Part shown: positions 27,316 to 35,969 of the stretch, in pieces | Layout of the letters: each line of letters starts with the position of its first letter | How positions within the stretch are numbered: the stretch's first letter is position 1 | NCBI RefSeq assembly: GCF_011758565.1 | Contig: NZ_JAAMOX010000003.1 | Location: forward strand, 248,001 to 312,000 | Source: Lysinibacter cavernae | GTDB lineage: Bacteria > Actinomycetota > Actinomycetes > Actinomycetales > Microbacteriaceae | DNA length: 64,000 nucleotides | Direction: 5' to 3' | Notes under the pieces: model-generated | The model's input: the letters and a program-made list of their open reading frames with translations, nothing else | What the model was told of the DNA's origin: nothing | Databases searched by the model: none | Position numbers and translations under genes: made by a program

Positions 27316-27974
27316 TGAGCATCACAACCGAGCGGAAGATTAGCCGCCGCTGGCCCATTGTGAGTGGAGTCACCGCGCTCGTTCTCGCGCTAGCGCTCGG
27401 CGGGGTGCTCGTGCTTCGCAATGCCGAGCCGCTCGGCTTCGACCAGTCGTGGATGTCGGATATGCTGCTCATCCGAACCCCCGTTGGCGAGGGGGTTGCG
27501 CTGCTGTTCAACTACCTCGGCGGCGGCATCATTGGCGTGTTTGTGGTGCCCATTTCCACCGTTGTCATTCTGTTGTTACTCAGGCGAAGATGGGCCGCCC
27601 TCTTCTACGCGATCTCTGCAGCGGCGAGTGCTGGGCTGGTTCAGCTGCTCAAGCACCTCGTCGGAAGGGCACGTCCTGAAGACATTCTGGTGCACGCCGA
27701 TTTTGGCTCGTTCCCCTCAGGCCACTCGGCGAATGCCGCAACAATCGCGGTCACGCTCGGCTTCATTTTCCCAAAGGTCTGGGTGTGGATCGCTGGTGCC
27801 TGCTACACGGCGCTCATGATGCTCAGCCGGACGTACCTTGGCGCGCACTGGCTGAGCGACACCATCGGGGGCGTGCTCTTGGGCGCAGGAGTCGCTCTTG
27901 TGGTGTGGGCACCGCTCGCCTACCGTCTTGCGAACGAACGCGAAACGTTGCGGCGAAGGAAAACGCCGGCCTAA
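27315..27974 (+). CDS. PAP2-family membrane phosphatase
   Basis: This 219-residue membrane protein has about six helices and all three phosphatase motifs: KHLVGRARP, PSGHSAN and SRTYLGAHWLSD. The catalytic histidines are those in PSGH and in GAHWLSD. Substrates in this family are lipid phosphates such as undecaprenyl pyrophosphate or phosphatidic acid. Its ATG overlaps the TAA of the ABC exporter gene, so the two are translationally coupled and may handle the same lipid; that is inference. Its 3' end overlaps the convergent carotenoid gene by four bases. Confidence 0.9.
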   Translation: MSITTERKISRRWPIVSGVTALVLALALGGVLVLRNAEPLGFDQSWMSDMLLIRTPVGEGVALLFNYLGGGIIGVFVVPISTVVILLLLRRRWAALFYAISAAASAGLVQLLKHLVGRARPEDILVHADFGSFPSGHSANAATIAVTLGFIFPKVWVWIAGACYTALMMLSRTYLGAHWLSDTIGGVLLGAGVALVVWAPLAYRLANERETLRRRKTPA

Positions 27975-29128
27975 CGACTCATCGCGAACCAAATCAGCAA
28001 CATTGTGACGCCGAATCCCGTGAACTGGTTGAGCCAGAGGAACCAGCGCCACCCTCGATTGGCTCCGGCAGACGTCGCATCAGTGACATTCCAGCTGGGG
28101 GCGACCACAACGAGGTAGGGAACAACGAGCAGCGCGGCCAGCGGTCCGGGCCAGCCGGAGAAGAGCACCACAATACCGGCGGCCAGATACAGACCAATCG
28201 CGAGACGCGCCGTCAGGCGCGCACCCCACACGGTTGCCGTCGACGAAATGCCAGCTTCACGATCCGCGATGACATCCTGCACCGCACCAAACGCGTGACT
28301 CGCGCAGCCCCAAAAGAAGAACGCAAGCAGCAACGCGACAAGTTGCGCATCCCAGCGAACGCCTCCGAGCGATAGCCCAACAATGGCTGGCCCCACAAAG
28401 TGCAAGCTTGAGGTAACCGAGTCCAAAACGGGCCGCTCTTTGAAACGGAGGGGCGGAACCGAATACGCCAGCACTCCGGCAAGACACAGCACAAGAAGGA
28501 TGCCAGACTGCAGGCTACCGATCGCGAGCAGATACCCGGCACCGGGAACGGTCAATACCGTGGCAGCAATCAGCACCGGTCGGTGCAATCGCTTCGGAAG
28601 CACCGCGCCTTCGACACCACCCTTTCTCGGATTTCTGAGGTCAGACTCGTAGTCGAAGACATCGTTCACGCCGTACATGAGCATGTTGTAGGGCACCAGG
28701 AAAAACAGTGTGCCAATGATGAGCGGCAGGCCAATTTCTCCCGTTGTGAGCAGGTACGCCGCGGCAAACGGATACGCAGTGTTGACCCAGCTAATGGGTC
28801 GCGACGAACGCACAACGGTTCGCACGTCGTGAGATTTCCACCGGCCGAAGAGTTCCCAGAGCGCAGGGAGCATGATGATGGCGAGCAGCGGATAGGCAAA
28901 GTCTTCAACTGGCGCCCGGCCAAGATACACCCCAAGCAGGGTGTCGTGGTCATACGTAAACAACCCAACGGCAATCATGACGTTGTCAAAAACCGCGGTT
29001 GCCACAACCAGCGCCACAAAGCTGAGAGCCGCCGCGCGTAGCGACACCCTCGCGCCAAACAAAACGGCGAGACCCGCAATCAGGAGCGCCGCCCCGAGCA
29101 CGATGAGGTCAATAGTGAGGTACATCAC
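27971..29128 (-). CDS. crtYf-crtEb: Fused C50 carotenoid cyclase subunit and lycopene elongase (CrtYf-CrtEb)
   Basis: This 385-residue protein joins two enzymes that are normally separate. Residues 1 to about 97 are a heterodimeric lycopene cyclase subunit (FDNVMIAVGLFTYDHDTLLG and APVEDFAYPLLAIIMLPALW). Residues of about 103-385 are a UbiA prenyltransferase of the lycopene elongase type, with NDVFDYESD (155-163) and a second Asp-rich block in GAVQDVIADREAG. The linker is only about ten residues. The elongase adds C5 units to lycopene and the CrtYe/CrtYf pair closes epsilon or gamma rings, giving a C50 pigment in the membrane. The start overlaps the crtYe stop (ATGA). Confidence 0.9.
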   Translation of the reverse strand: MMYLTIDLIVLGAALLIAGLAVLFGARVSLRAAALSFVALVVATAVFDNVMIAVGLFTYDHDTLLGVYLGRAPVEDFAYPLLAIIMLPALWELFGRWKSHDVRTVVRSSRPISWVNTAYPFAAAYLLTTGEIGLPLIIGTLFFLVPYNMLMYGVNDVFDYESDLRNPRKGGVEGAVLPKRLHRPVLIAATVLTVPGAGYLLAIGSLQSGILLVLCLAGVLAYSVPPLRFKERPVLDSVTSSLHFVGPAIVGLSLGGVRWDAQLVALLLAFFFWGCASHAFGAVQDVIADREAGISSTATVWGARLTARLAIGLYLAAGIVVLFSGWPGPLAALLVVPYLVVVAPSWNVTDATSAGANRGWRWFLWLNQFTGFGVTMLLIWFAMSR

Positions 29129-29478
29129 GGCCGGTCACCGCCAGCTGACTCGGCGCGGGCATCCCTCGCGCGAACGAAACGGGCGAGGCCGTTATACAGA
29201 TTCATCGTGAGGTAGCACAGCAGGGTGAGAAAGAAGAGCTCTTCAACAGGGAACTCGTGCCCGACGTTGAGCCCAACAAGCAGGGGGCTGTCTCCACGGA
29301 AGAAAATTTCTTCGGCAATGCCCCACACGTCCCACACGATGAACACAATAAGCCCAAGCGCAAGCGTGACCGCCGCCCGGACCGGGCTGCGCCAGAAGAA
29401 GAGTGTGTAGCGCCAGTCGAGGATGACCATGCCAGCGCACGAAAACACCAGCAGGCCAAGATACAGACCGGGAATCAC
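29125..29478 (-). CDS. crtYe: C50 carotenoid epsilon-cyclase subunit
   Basis: The 117-residue membrane protein has three helices and the lycopene cyclase domain pattern WDVWGIAEEIFFRGDSPLLVG and EFPVEELFFLTLLCYLTM. It works as a heterodimer with the CrtYf domain encoded immediately downstream. Separate subunits of about 110-130 residues are usual. It overlaps crtI and the fusion gene by four bases each. Which ring type forms (epsilon as in decaprenoxanthin or gamma as in sarcinaxanthin) cannot be told from sequence by eye. Confidence 0.9.
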   Translation of the reverse strand: MIPGLYLGLLVFSCAGMVILDWRYTLFFWRSPVRAAVTLALGLIVFIVWDVWGIAEEIFFRGDSPLLVGLNVGHEFPVEELFFLTLLCYLTMNLYNGLARFVRARDARAESAGGDRP

Positions 29479-31088
29479 GTTGTGGTGGTCCGATCACTCG
29501 ACTGCGCCAGCGGGTTTGTGCTTAACGCTGGCTCTGGCAGTGGCCCGTTGCTTCGGTCGCCGCGCATCCGCTTCAGGACCAGCTCTGCACTGATGAGGCA
29601 CATGGGTAGCCCGATACCTGGAACCGTCGTGGCGCCGGCGTAGTAGAGACCGGCAACTTTCTCGGACGCGTTTGACCCGCGAAAGAACGCGCTCTGCCCT
29701 GTGGTGTGAGCCAGGCCAAGCGAGGTTCCCTTCCACGAGTTGTAGTCTCGCTCGAAGTCGGCTGGGCCAATTTCACGGCGCACCAGAATCCGCTCTTCGA
29801 GGTCAGGGATGTTGGCCCACGCTGCGATCTGCGCGATGGCGTTGTCTGCAATACGTCGAATCTCGGCGTCGCCTTCGCCACCGAGTGCCGGGTCCGATGG
29901 AACAGGGACCAACACAAAGAGGTTGCTGGTGCCCTCTGGCGCGACCGATGGGTCGGTTCTGCTCGGATGGCAGACGTACAGCGAGGTCTGGGACGACACT
30001 GCGCCGACGGGGTTGGCCGGGTGGTAGATCCGCTCGAAGTTGTCTTTCCAGGCTTCCGTGAAGAGAAGCGTGTGGTGTTCGAGGGGCAACTCCCCCTCGA
30101 CGCCAAGGAACACGAGCACCGTTCCCGGCCCTGGCACCGCTTTGTCCCACTTCTGTTCTGGTCGGCTCTGAAACCGCGGTTCGAGCAGGCTCGTCTCTGT
30201 GTGGTGGAGATCGGCGCCAGACACAACAGCGTCTGCGCTGATCGTCTCAACGCTGCCATCGGCTGCCCGGTAGCGAACGCCGGTGACCCGCGCATCGTCG
30301 CCAACCTCGATTCGTTCAACCTCAGCCTCCGTAATGACGGTGACTCCGGCTTCGCGCGCGACCCGTTCGCACGCGGCGATAAGCGTTGTGAAGCCACCGT
30401 TTGGGTAGTACACACCATCCGTGAGATCAAGATGGCTCATGAGGTGATACATCGCGGGGGCCACAAACGGCGAGGACCCAAGGAATACTGCCGGATACCC
30501 GAGGATTCGGCGAAGACGGGAGTCTCGAAAGTAGCCGCTAGCAAAGGAGTGAAGCGGCTGCAGCAGTAGCCGCACGAGCTTGCCAGCGCGGCGAAGCACC
30601 TTCGGGCTGGTGAACGCCGAGAGACCCTCAAAGTTGGTGTATAAAAACGACTCTGTTGCGACGGTGTAGGTCTCCTTGGCAGAGGCAACGTAGCGATCAA
30701 ACTGCCGACCTGCGCCTGGTTCAAGCCGCTCAAAGGTTTCGCGGTTCGCCGCGGCACTGGCGGCGATCGTGACCGGAGCATCCTCACCTTCAAACAGCAC
30801 CTGGTATCCAGGGTCAAGTTTGACAAGATCAAGCTCGCGCTCGGCCGTTGTACCCATCAGCCGGAAGAAATGTTCGAAAACCTCAGGCATGAGATACCAG
30901 GACGGCCCGGTATCAAAACGGAAGCCCTCGGCTTCCCAGCTACCGGCCCTCCCGCCGAGTTCCGACCGGCGCTCGAGCAATGTCACCGAGTGACCGTCGT
31001 TTGCGAGGAGGGCGGCGGTCGCGAGACCCGCGATTCCACCGCCGATGACCGCAACGGTGGATGGGGTGTGAGGCTGCGTTTTCTTCAC
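29475..31088 (-). CDS. crtI: Phytoene desaturase
   Basis: This 537-residue FAD-dependent enzyme converts phytoene stepwise to lycopene. The N-terminal FAD motif is VAVIGGGIAGLATAALLANDG (residues 13-33), followed by LERRSELGGRAG and FDTGPSWYLMPEVF. The C-terminal bacterial-type desaturase signature is YYAGATTVPGIGLPMCLISAELV. It is the middle gene of the carotenoid operon, three bases after crtB and overlapping crtYe. Confidence 0.95.
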   Translation of the reverse strand: MKKTQPHTPSTVAVIGGGIAGLATAALLANDGHSVTLLERRSELGGRAGSWEAEGFRFDTGPSWYLMPEVFEHFFRLMGTTAERELDLVKLDPGYQVLFEGEDAPVTIAASAAANRETFERLEPGAGRQFDRYVASAKETYTVATESFLYTNFEGLSAFTSPKVLRRAGKLVRLLLQPLHSFASGYFRDSRLRRILGYPAVFLGSSPFVAPAMYHLMSHLDLTDGVYYPNGGFTTLIAACERVAREAGVTVITEAEVERIEVGDDARVTGVRYRAADGSVETISADAVVSGADLHHTETSLLEPRFQSRPEQKWDKAVPGPGTVLVFLGVEGELPLEHHTLLFTEAWKDNFERIYHPANPVGAVSSQTSLYVCHPSRTDPSVAPEGTSNLFVLVPVPSDPALGGEGDAEIRRIADNAIAQIAAWANIPDLEERILVRREIGPADFERDYNSWKGTSLGLAHTTGQSAFFRGSNASEKVAGLYYAGATTVPGIGLPMCLISAELVLKRMRGDRSNGPLPEPALSTNPLAQSSDRTTTT

Positions 31089-31091
31089 TGT

Positions 31092-32039
31092 TTACCGTGC
31101 CTCTCTTCGGCGACTGAGCCAGAGTCGTGTGTTCTCGCTTCGCCGCAGGGGCGCACTCGACAGCACCTGCCCCGCGATCATCGACTTTTCGAACCCCGTG
31201 AGCCGAACCCGCTCGGTACGTAACAACTCGGCCGGCGAGCGGCGCAACTTCTGGGCAAGTGCCGCAAACAGCTCTGTGGCAAGGAGTACCGCGCTCCGGC
31301 TATCAACGGGGAGCATTGGGATTGTTGAACGCGCGATCGCAACGTCGCGATCGATGTCGTCGAGGATGACGTTTTTCTGCGCATCCGTCAGGGCAGCCAG
31401 ATCTACCCCCGGAAAGTAATTACGACCGAGCCCAGTCACATCATCAGCGATGTCGCGAAGGAAATTGATCTTCTGGAATGCCGCGCCAAGGTGACAGGCA
31501 CCGTCTTCAACGACTTGGCGCAGGTCATCCGCGTCGCGGCCTTGCCGCGCGACAAGCCGGCGCCCCCTACTGTCGGTGAGGAACGACGCAACGCACATCA
31601 GGCCAACAACCTCCGCCGAGCCGTAGATGTACTCTCTGATGCTCTGTTCGTTGTGAGTCTCTTGGGTGAGGTCAGCCCGCATCGACGCAAAAAACGGGCG
31701 TATGAGCCGCTCGTCTATTCCGACGCCGCGCGCCGTCTGTGCAAAGGCGTGCACAACGAAGTTACTGCTAAACCCGGTGCCAAGCGCTCGGTAGGTTTCT
31801 GCTTCGAGTGCGTCAAGGATGCCTCCCTGCTCTGCCGTGTTCAACCCGGAGGCCTCGGCCGGCCCATCAACGATCTCGTCGGCTAGCCTGACGAGGCCAT
31901 AGATCTGGGCGATATGCTGCCGCTTCGCCGATGGCAACAGCAGACTCGCTACCCCAAATGAGGTCGAATACCGATGCAAAACCACCCGCGACTGTTCTGC
32001 AGCAACGGCGGAGTACAGGTCAAGTCCGGTTGTCGCCAC
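31092..32039 (-). CDS. crtB: Phytoene synthase
   Basis: The enzyme of about 315 residues joins two geranylgeranyl diphosphates to phytoene. Motifs are RLADEIVDGPAE (first Asp-rich region), YIYGSAEVVGLM, and the second Asp-rich region GAAFQKINFLRDIADDVTGLGRNYFP. I chose GTG at 32039, one base after the crtE stop, with GGGAG nine bases upstream. The longer open frame extends 58 low-complexity residues into crtE and is not the real start. Confidence 0.93.
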   Translation of the reverse strand: MATTGLDLYSAVAAEQSRVVLHRYSTSFGVASLLLPSAKRQHIAQIYGLVRLADEIVDGPAEASGLNTAEQGGILDALEAETYRALGTGFSSNFVVHAFAQTARGVGIDERLIRPFFASMRADLTQETHNEQSIREYIYGSAEVVGLMCVASFLTDSRGRRLVARQGRDADDLRQVVEDGACHLGAAFQKINFLRDIADDVTGLGRNYFPGVDLAALTDAQKNVILDDIDRDVAIARSTIPMLPVDSRSAVLLATELFAALAQKLRRSPAELLRTERVRLTGFEKSMIAGQVLSSAPLRRSENTRLWLSRRREAR

Positions 32040-32040
32040 G

Positions 32041-33114
32041 TTAGCGCTCCCTCGCCGCAAGCGTGCGCATGACGGCGCGCAACCGCTGCCCAAGCTCGCT
32101 TGGCAGTCTCGGGTCGGAGCTGAGCGCTTCGGCGCGCTCCGTGTATTCGGCAATGAGTCCTTCAAGGAAGGCGCGGGCTCCGCACTCGTCGAGGAGCACA
32201 AGGGCATCAGCAATCTGCTCGTGGCTCAGGTCTGCACTCCCGTGGATGCTCTTGAGCCGAGGCCACGCTTCGGTGGTGCGTGCGAACACCACGAGCGGGG
32301 TGGCTTTGCCTTCTCGCAGGTCGCTGACAACGCTTTTGCCGGTCATTGTGCTGTCGCCAAAAACGCCGAGGTAGTCGTCACGAAGCTGGAACGCGATACC
32401 AAGAAGCCGTCCGTACTCACCGAGGGCGTGGACGGTTGACTCCGCGGCGCCAGCGGCAACGGCGCCGGCCATGAGGGGTGCCCCAAAGGAGTAGACCGCA
32501 GTTTTGTGCTCTGTCATACTCAAGACCCGGTCGAGGGTGAGGTCTGCCGGCGACGTCCAGCTGTACGTTACGTCGGCTTGTTCGCCCGCGGCCGTCACAA
32601 AAACAGCCTCGTCGAACAGATCAACAAGCAGGCGGAGGGCCGCAGGATCAACCTGTGCCGCAAGCAGCATCCGCTGGGCAAGCGTCAGCAGCAGATCGCC
32701 ACCGATAAGGGCCGAGGATTCTGCCCAGTGCCGCGCAGTGACCTCGTCAAGCCCTTCGGCCGTTGCGTGGGCAAGAAATTGGCCAACAACATTTGGCTGG
32801 CCGCGTCGCACGGTGTCCCCGTCAATAATGTCATCGTGAATCACAAAGGCCGTGTGCATCAGTTCAAACGCAAGACCAACACTCACCGCGGTCTTCAGGC
32901 TTGTGCCGCCAAGGGCTCGGAACGCCTCATTGACAAGCACGGGTCTGATGCGCTTGCCGCCGTTGCTCACTGACTCGAGGGCAAGCCATAGCCTGCGGTA
33001 CCCCTCATCAAAGCTCGCCGCTCGTTGGTGCTGCTGGGCAAAGAACTCAGCCATCGCCTCATCGAATGAGCGGCGAAAATCGGTGTAGGTCTCAAACTCG
33101 GCAAGCAGGGTCAT
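32041..33114 (-). CDS. crtE: Geranylgeranyl diphosphate synthase
   Basis: The 357-residue trans-prenyltransferase makes GGPP from IPP and DMAPP or FPP. The first Asp-rich motif is VIHDDIIDGD with RRGQP after it, and the second is FQLRDDYLGVFGD. NGGKRIRPVLV lies in the N-terminal part. It overlaps idi by four bases and is followed one base later by crtB, so supply and use of GGPP are tightly co-expressed. Confidence 0.94.
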   Translation of the reverse strand: MTLLAEFETYTDFRRSFDEAMAEFFAQQHQRAASFDEGYRRLWLALESVSNGGKRIRPVLVNEAFRALGGTSLKTAVSVGLAFELMHTAFVIHDDIIDGDTVRRGQPNVVGQFLAHATAEGLDEVTARHWAESSALIGGDLLLTLAQRMLLAAQVDPAALRLLVDLFDEAVFVTAAGEQADVTYSWTSPADLTLDRVLSMTEHKTAVYSFGAPLMAGAVAAGAAESTVHALGEYGRLLGIAFQLRDDYLGVFGDSTMTGKSVVSDLREGKATPLVVFARTTEAWPRLKSIHGSADLSHEQIADALVLLDECGARAFLEGLIAEYTERAEALSSDPRLPSELGQRLRAVMRTLAARER

Positions 33115-33659
33115 TCGCTACCAGCCGCCGCAAAACCGGGTTGGGCAAGCTGCAGAACCAGCCAGGGGCTGAACGCCCACGGCGCGGCCTCAACTGCCAC
33201 GCGAAGATCTTCGGGCTGAACCCAGCGGTGCTCAACAACTTCCAAGGGGTTGACGTCTATGTTGTCTTCGGTCACTGCCCTGTATACCGGGCAAATTTCG
33301 TTTTCGACAACGCCGCTCGGGTCTGTTGCCCGGTAGCGAAAGAGCGGAAGCACCGGCTCGATGGTTGTCAGCGTTATCCCGAGTTCATGGGACGCCCTGC
33401 GCTCGACGGCGCTCATCATCGATTCGGCTGGCAACGGATGCCCGCAAAACGAGTTGGTCCAGACGCCGGGCCAGGCCACTTTGTCGAGGGACCTCCGTGT
33501 GACGAGGACTTCACCGTTGCGGTTGTAGACGTGGCATGAGAATGCGAGGTGGAGTGCGGTGTCGGTTCCGTGAATGCTGTTTTTTGGTGCCCGACCAATG
33601 GGCTCCCCATGTTCGTTGACCAGCACAACTTCTTCAGCCACTGTGTTGACCGTCATCAT
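33111..33659 (-). CDS. idi: Isopentenyl-diphosphate delta-isomerase (type 1)
   Basis: This 182-residue Nudix-fold isomerase interconverts IPP and DMAPP. The active-site Cys is in TNSFCGHP (about residue 72), and the metal-binding and Glu region follows (ENEICPVY). HLAFSCHVYN is typical. GGGGGTG lies just before ATGATG. It is the first gene of the carotenoid operon, transcribed away from the MarR regulator, so precursor balance is co-regulated with pigment synthesis. Confidence 0.94.
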   Translation of the reverse strand: MMTVNTVAEEVVLVNEHGEPIGRAPKNSIHGTDTALHLAFSCHVYNRNGEVLVTRRSLDKVAWPGVWTNSFCGHPLPAESMMSAVERRASHELGITLTTIEPVLPLFRYRATDPSGVVENEICPVYRAVTEDNIDVNPLEVVEHRWVQPEDLRVAVEAAPWAFSPWLVLQLAQPGFAAAGSE

Positions 33660-33682
33660 GGCACCCCCGTTAGTTCATCCAT

Positions 33683-33703
33683 TTAGTTAGCCTAGCTAGT
33701 TAA
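33683..33703. promoter_or_regulatory. MarR-type operator between idi and marR
   Basis: TTAGTTAGC-CTA-GCTAGTTAA is a 21-base imperfect palindrome (seven of nine pairs) containing TTAGCCTAGCTAG. That core is one base from the TTAGC-N3-GCTAA palindrome at the other MarR gene (16799-16811). CTAGCTAG inside it is a perfect 8-mer palindrome. TAAACT at 33719-33724 may be the -10 of the regulator gene. It is well placed to control both directions. Confidence 0.6.
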
Positions 33704-33759
33704 AAGCTAGCACGGGTCTAAACTAGAACAAACACACCCTCAAACACAAAGTGGAACTG

Positions 33760-34314
33760 ATGACCGATTCGCGCAGCGCGTTTGCTCCAGACGAGAATGC
33801 CATCGTCGACCCACGCGTCATCGATCCACAGCGCCGTTTTGTTGACCGACCAGACATGACCGGCGAAGAACTCGACAACGCCGTCACGGTTCTCAACGCC
33901 CTCCGCAGGTGGCGCACCGCCGACCAAGCGATGCGAAACGCCACACAAAGCAACATGGGTATCGGCGAAAACGACATGAAAGCGATGCGTTTCCTCATCG
34001 CGGCACACGGCAACGATGAGCAGGTGACGGCGAAGCAGCTCACCAAGCATCTCGGAATATCCTCGGCATCAACAAGCAAACTCCTCGACCGCCTTGAGGC
34101 CTCTGGACACATTACGAGGGAACCGCACCCCCACGATCGACGCGCCGTCTTGATCGCAGTGACCGACGAATCACATAAACACATTCGTGCAACCCTCGGC
34201 GATCGCCACACCCGCATGTTCAACGTCGCTGCGGCGCTCAACGACAACGATCGGAAGGCCGTCCTTGGGTTCCTTGCGGCGATGAGCGAGATCAGCGAAG
34301 CGAACCGTGACTAA
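33760..34314 (+). CDS. MarR-family regulator of the carotenoid operon (CrtR-like)
   Basis: The 184-residue protein has an N-terminal extension of about 50 residues and a MarR winged helix, VTAKQLTKHLGISSASTSKLLDRLEASGHITREPHPHDRRAVLIAVTDE, with the HDRRA wing. ATG at 33760 has AGTGGA upstream; GTG at 33751 is an alternative. In Corynebacterium glutamicum the divergent MarR protein CrtR represses the crt operon and is relieved by GGPP; the same divergent arrangement here suggests the same job. It is weakly similar by eye to the MarR at 16831. Confidence 0.85.
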   Translation: MTDSRSAFAPDENAIVDPRVIDPQRRFVDRPDMTGEELDNAVTVLNALRRWRTADQAMRNATQSNMGIGENDMKAMRFLIAAHGNDEQVTAKQLTKHLGISSASTSKLLDRLEASGHITREPHPHDRRAVLIAVTDESHKHIRATLGDRHTRMFNVAAALNDNDRKAVLGFLAAMSEISEANRD

Positions 34315-34355
34315 ACGTGCAGGTTCTACACAACCTACCCATGGTTTGATGGAGT

Positions 34356-35969
34356 GTGACAGATACGCGTCCCGTCGTGATTCTTTCTAACGACATATCT
34401 CCCCCCATTCACCGCACACCCGCATCCGGCAACGCGCCAGCACGTGCGCTCTCCAAGCGAACCATCATCCTGCTCGGCGTCATCGCCGCGGCAGTTTCGA
34501 TGGCCGGCTCGTGGATTCCTTCTCTCTGGGGTGACGAAGCCGCGAGCATCATGTCGGCGGAACGGTCGTGGGAGTCCCTCGGCCGCATGCTCACAACGGT
34601 TGACGCCGTCCATGGCCTCTACTACGCGTTCCTGCACGTCTGGACCGACCTCTTTGGCGCCTCGCCCTTCTCTGTTCGCTTCCCGAGCGCAATCGCCATA
34701 GGTGTTGCCACTTCAGGTGTTGCTGTGCTTGCGAGCCGGCTCACACGGGGAAGCGTTGGCATCGTCGCGGCCATTATCTTCATGGTGCTACCGCGTGTCA
34801 CGTACATGGGCATGGAAGCTCGCGCCTACGCCTTCACGATGGCGCTTGTCGTCTGGCTGTTCATCTGGTTCATTGCCTTGGTATCACGGCAAGAACGCAA
34901 AGCACTCCCGTGGGTAGGCTTCGCCGCGCTCTTTGCACTCACCAATGTGCTGTTTATCTACACCACAATGTTCGTGCTGGTCTTTGGGATCATTGCACTC
35001 ACCATGAAGCTCGACCGCGGAACGGTTAAGCGCGGTGTCATCTCGCTCGTGGCCGGCGCAGCCGTTGCGCTTCCCGTGGTTGCCGTCGCGTTTATGGAGC
35101 GCGAGCAGATCGCGTTCTTGCACTCCCGCGTTGGCTTCAACGTGACCAACCTGTTCGTTTCCCCGTTCTTCGTCGACAAAACACTCGCCGCAATTGGGTG
35201 GGGCTTTATCGTCATCAGCTTGGTCGCTGGCATCACGGTCATCATCAGGCTCCGCAAGGGCCTTCCGGTGAACGAACAGCTTGCATCACTGTTCCAGCCG
35301 ACCGGAGAGCGGATGCCTCGACTGCTGGTTGTAGCCGCAACCTGGCTCTTCCTCCCGTCGATCCTTCTGGCAATCGGCAACGCCGCAACCCCGCTGTATT
35401 CGCCGCGCTACCTGTCGTTCCTCGCCCCAGCGGTCGCGATGCTCATCGCGCTCGGAATCGTCTCAGTCGCCAGAACGGTCAAGGCGAGCTGGCTCGTGCC
35501 GGTGCTCACGATCGCCGTTGTGGTCGCCGCATCCAGCCCCTATCTCAAACAGCGCACACCGTATTCGCGCAACAACGGGACCGACTGGAACGCTATCGCA
35601 CAGACCATCGACGAGCATGCGCAGGCTGGTGACGGCATCATCTTTGACACCACCGTTCGCAACTCGCGCAAGCCTCGGCTAGCGATGCACATGTATCCGG
35701 AACCGTTTGACGGGCTCATCGATGTTGGACTCAAGACCCCGTACGACCAGACCGACGGGCTCTGGGATAAGGCGTACAACCTTGACGATATGGCCCCGAA
35801 ACTTGAGGGATTGTCAACCGTCTGGCTCGTGATGGTCAAACCAAGTTACTCTGATAATCCGGATCGCCAAGAGACCTACTTCAATACGCTTGAGGCCGCA
35901 GGTTTTGTGGTCGAGGATACGTTGACCAACCACAAGTCAACGGTTTACAAAATGATTCGAGGACAGTGA
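34356..35969 (+). CDS. GT-C fold membrane glycosyltransferase (GT39/PMT-like)
   Basis: The 537-residue protein has about eleven membrane segments. After the first helix the extracytoplasmic loop carries SLWGDEAASI (about residues 56-65), the Asp-Glu pair expected of polyprenol-phosphate-sugar dependent GT-C enzymes. YMGMEARAYAF is also typical. The C-terminal 130 residues are soluble and would face outside. The next gene, overlapping by one base, is a polyprenol-phosphate-mannose synthase, so the donor is probably polyprenyl-phosphate mannose. The acceptor (protein or lipoglycan) is unknown. The GTG start has GGAG only one base upstream, so the exact start is uncertain. Confidence 0.8.
   Translation: MTDTRPVVILSNDISPPIHRTPASGNAPARALSKRTIILLGVIAAAVSMAGSWIPSLWGDEAASIMSAERSWESLGRMLTTVDAVHGLYYAFLHVWTDLFGASPFSVRFPSAIAIGVATSGVAVLASRLTRGSVGIVAAIIFMVLPRVTYMGMEARAYAFTMALVVWLFIWFIALVSRQERKALPWVGFAALFALTNVLFIYTTMFVLVFGIIALTMKLDRGTVKRGVISLVAGAAVALPVVAVAFMEREQIAFLHSRVGFNVTNLFVSPFFVDKTLAAIGWGFIVISLVAGITVIIRLRKGLPVNEQLASLFQPTGERMPRLLVVAATWLFLPSILLAIGNAATPLYSPRYLSFLAPAVAMLIALGIVSVARTVKASWLVPVLTIAVVVAASSPYLKQRTPYSRNNGTDWNAIAQTIDEHAQAGDGIIFDTTVRNSRKPRLAMHMYPEPFDGLIDVGLKTPYDQTDGLWDKAYNLDDMAPKLEGLSTVWLVMVKPSYSDNPDRQETYFNTLEAAGFVVEDTLTNHKSTVYKMIRGQ

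Noticed and set aside
31092-32213. Longer phytoene synthase starting at 32213
   Set aside because: The extra 58 residues are low complexity and lie within crtE; GTG at 32039 has a proper ribosome binding site and sits one base after the crtE stop.
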